5,465 nt of DNA, from NCBI GenBank assembly GCA_937915765.1, contig CALGHE010000140.1:1-5465 (forward strand). Reading direction: 5' to 3'. The DNA is from an uncultured Bacteroidales bacterium. GTDB lineage: Bacteria > Bacteroidota > Bacteroidia > Bacteroidales > Paludibacteraceae. Of the stretch, positions 5,387 to 5,465 are shown in pieces. Below the pieces are notes generated by a model. That model ran no database searches, was not told the DNA's origin, and was given only the letters and a program-made list of their open reading frames with translations. The stretch's first letter is position 1, and every line of letters begins with the position of its first letter. Position numbers and translations under genes: made by a program.

Positions 5387-5465
5387 ATGTGCATACCGGG
5401 AACAGCGACGAGTCGCTACGTGAATTTCTACACGGATTTCGCCTTCAAGAAGTTTTTCGGGACGG
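5387..5465 (+). CDS. Rpn-family PD-(D/E)XK nuclease/putative transposase, N-terminal part
   Basis: The first 26 codons run off the window's right edge. After a short variable start (MCIPGTATS) comes RYVNFYTDFAFKKFFG, the hallmark opening of the Rpn family (PD-(D/E)XK nuclease family transposase), in which 'TDFAFKKLFG' is highly conserved. Family members are recombination-promoting nucleases, often multicopy in Bacteroidetes genomes. Catalytic residues lie beyond the window, so whether this copy is intact cannot be judged. The start is supported by the -7 box 27 bases upstream and by the correct distance to the conserved motif. Confidence 0.82.
   Translation, partial: MCIPGTATSRYVNFYTDFAFKKFFGT

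Overview
The window looks like Bacteroidota, most likely Bacteroidales. Three things point there: a cellulase ending in a type IX secretion system (T9SS) C-terminal sorting domain, promoter-like sites of the TTTG / TAnnTTTG type instead of sigma70 boxes, and a start (right edge) of an Rpn-family PD-(D/E)XK 'transposase' of the kind abundant in gut Bacteroidetes. The genus cannot be read from this sequence; a fibre-degrading gut or rumen member is an inference from the cellulase.

Left part (1-3228): the 3' half of a class II tRNA (probably Leu), a clean intrinsic terminator, a short AT-rich leader, then one large gene for a secreted modular GH9 cellulase (signal peptide, catalytic domain, three Ig-like modules, a beta-rich module, T9SS tail).

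Middle part (3229-3860): more than 400 bases without an intact gene, but far from empty. It holds an 18-bp perfect palindromic hairpin, an isolated extra copy of one of its arms, and then a roughly 180-nt block of nested stems (3411-3590) that looks like a structured RNA. G-U pairs and a C(UUCG)G loop favour transcription on the + strand, and two arms could form a pseudoknot or a switch. Directly after it lies the first 54 codons of an EcoRI-family adenine DNA methyltransferase, cut off before any full catalytic domain, so apparently a remnant.

Right part (3855-5465): a gene for a probable EcsC-like membrane-associated protein with its own promoter, an AT-rich gene for a small single-pass membrane protein with a DUF3592-like exterior domain, a second diverged copy of the palindromic repeat, and the first 26 codons of an Rpn-family nuclease behind a good -7 box. 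The two palindromic repeat copies bracket the RNA / methylase remnant / membrane-gene block, and base composition swings sharply within it (42 of 60 G+C in one stretch, 14 of 60 in another), which fits an assembled accessory region. No functional link among these genes can be shown from sequence alone. The strongest candidate for something undescribed is the structured RNA at 3411-3590.
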